Source: Psilocybe azurescens (taxonomy: Eukaryota > Basidiomycota > Agaricomycetes > Agaricales > Agrocybaceae). From it: a stretch of 36,740 nt of DNA. Position numbers and translations under genes: made by a program. Positions within the stretch are counted from its first letter, which is position 1; the number at the start of each line of letters is the position of its first letter. This document shows, piece after piece, positions 35,633 through 36,740 of the stretch. The notes under the pieces were generated by a model. It was given only the letters and a program-made list of their open reading frames with translations, ran no database searches and was not told the DNA's origin. The stretch spans positions 1-36,740 of the forward strand of contig JAJIRX010000923.1 of NCBI GenBank assembly GCA_023853785.1, written 5' to 3'.

Positions 35633-35839
35633 TTTATCGCAGGGTTGCAATAAACATTCTGAAAAGAACTTCAGGTGGTGGTTATAAGGTTCATATTGAG
35701 CAAGACGGCTTTTAGTGCTCAGTAATCCATTACCGGCGTTTGCCGAGTAAAATGTCTTCAGACTAACTCGCAACGAGTTTCTCCAGAGACCTAAGGCTTG
35801 ATTGTTCGAGAGTTAATTGAACTTCAAAGTGTTCTGAAA

Positions 35840-36527
35840 ATGGAAAAACTACCTCAGTCGCGAATGGAAACGACTCAATGCCAACATTGCTGGAAGTCTC
35901 GTGCGGATAAGGTGACCCTCTTCAGGTGTTCAGGCTGCCAGATCGCTCTATATTGTGTACGTTTATCAGTTTTATATGCACTCAAATATTCATCTGGTCT
36001 TTAGAGCAAAGAATGTCAGAAGGCGTCATGGCCAAGCCATAAAGCGACATGCAAACTCAACTCCTCGCGTCAGGCTGCTATGGCCAACCAAGACCAATCC
36101 AACAAGCTGAAGAAACTGCGCTCGCACCAAACATCGACCCGCGTTTACAGAGTTTGGCCTCAGCGCTCTCGATCTGGCTCAGGATCCGACCAGATGTATG
36201 CGCGATTTTCTACTCATCACGGTCATGCCTGTCCCGGACGAGACCCGGTCGGAGAAAGCGTTCTTCGCATCGGGCGCCGAAGTGGTTTCTTTCGATTTCT
36301 TTGGCAAAGAACGAGGAGACGAGCTTCGAAACCAACTGAAATCGTATGAACAAGAGGTGAAGCGAATCGGCGGCATCAGCTGCATCTTGGTGGTGGTGTG
36401 CGACATTGTGTCATTTGTTCAGAACATTTGCCCCGTCGGCTTCAATGACGATATCTATCTGATGGAGACTGGCAGGTCATGGCAATTGCCCTTGCTGCAA
36501 AAGTTGAATAGCGGTGTTGTCCATTGA
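35840..36527 (+). CDS. MYND-type zinc-finger protein
   Basis: Exon 1 (35840-35956) encodes the first half of a MYND finger, CQHCWKSRADKVTLF then RCSGCQIALYC. A 48-nt intron (35957-36004, GTACGT to TTTAG) follows, and exon 2 continues SKECQKASWPSHKATC, completing the C2-C2-C2-HC pattern. The C-terminal part (DFLLITVMPVP, KSYEQEVKRIGG, CILVVVCDIVSF, then RSWQLPLLQKLNSGVVH) resembles the uncharacterised domain that follows MYND in many small Agaricomycete proteins, so MYND probably mediates protein contacts; the function is unknown. Two one-base losses of frame are needed in exon 2, near 36130 and 36190. Length is about 213 residues. The ATG at 35840 is the nearest in-frame start before the finger. 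Confidence 0.8.
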
Positions 36528-36740
36528 TCGATTCAATTCGTCCGTTCCTACGCCGCCTACCTCAGTGAAAATCAAGCTTTCCAGGCATTTATTTTGCAGT
36601 CATAAATTCCACAGGGACTCTTGCAGATAGTAAATCCAAGGATGAGCTATTTATTGTACAGCGACTCGAATAATGTAGTGAAACAGAAATGAATAATGCC
36701 TTGATCTACCATGAATGACGAACAGCGAGAGGATAAAAGG

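Noticed and set aside
1..36740. CRISPR arrays, bacterial operons or ribosome-binding sites
   Set aside because: The genes contain spliceosomal introns and eukaryotic domains; no array of identical repeats with unique spacers is present.

Overview
The window looks like nuclear DNA of a mushroom-type basidiomycete (Agaricomycetes). The recognisable genes have short 50-70 nt introns with GT donors, CTAAC-like branch points and AG acceptors. The protein types also fit: a Ste12 factor carrying both an STE domain and two C2H2 fingers, a Fuz7/Ste7-type MAPKK, a TPR-CHAT protein and a small MYND-finger protein. No bacterial, organellar or viral gene was recognised.

Layout. 1-4779: no convincing gene, but a decayed ~100-bp repeat array at 2502-3240. 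4780-6640: an intron-containing tRNA-Thr(AGT) on the minus strand. Its 5' half plus flank is duplicated about 1.65 kb away; between the copies lie a minus-strand ORF and a GC-rich hairpin block. 7374-9090 (minus): a PAAF1/Rpn14-like proteasome-assembly WD40 protein. 9929-11472 (plus): a Ste7/Fuz7/Byr1-type MAP kinase kinase, divergent from PAAF1 across 838 bp. 11473-19900: about 8 kb with no recognisable gene. 19910-24342 (plus): Ste12, GC-rich, with several glutamine tracts. 25175-29325: a sharply bounded, AT-rich, almost CpG-free block that looks like an inserted, decayed element. It holds a large fold-back inverted repeat, an ORF with repeated acidic/VEIV motifs interrupted by one stop, and a tRNA-derived SINE-like piece. 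30218-34137 (plus): a TPR-CHAT caspase-like protein. 34975-36545: a MYND-finger gene preceded by a degenerate tandem copy of itself.

How the genes relate. The MAPKK and Ste12 belong, by family, to the same pheromone/filamentation MAPK cascade, and here they sit on one strand 8.4 kb apart. The others have no evident link to them: PAAF1 is housekeeping, and TPR-CHAT and MYND proteins are expanded accessory families in mushrooms.

Caveat. All five protein-coding genes that I recognise need one or more net frame changes to give the expected protein, many beside G or C runs. The simplest reading is uncorrected indels in the assembly. Pseudogenes, or a few very short introns, remain possible. Coordinates therefore describe gene extents, not uninterrupted frames.
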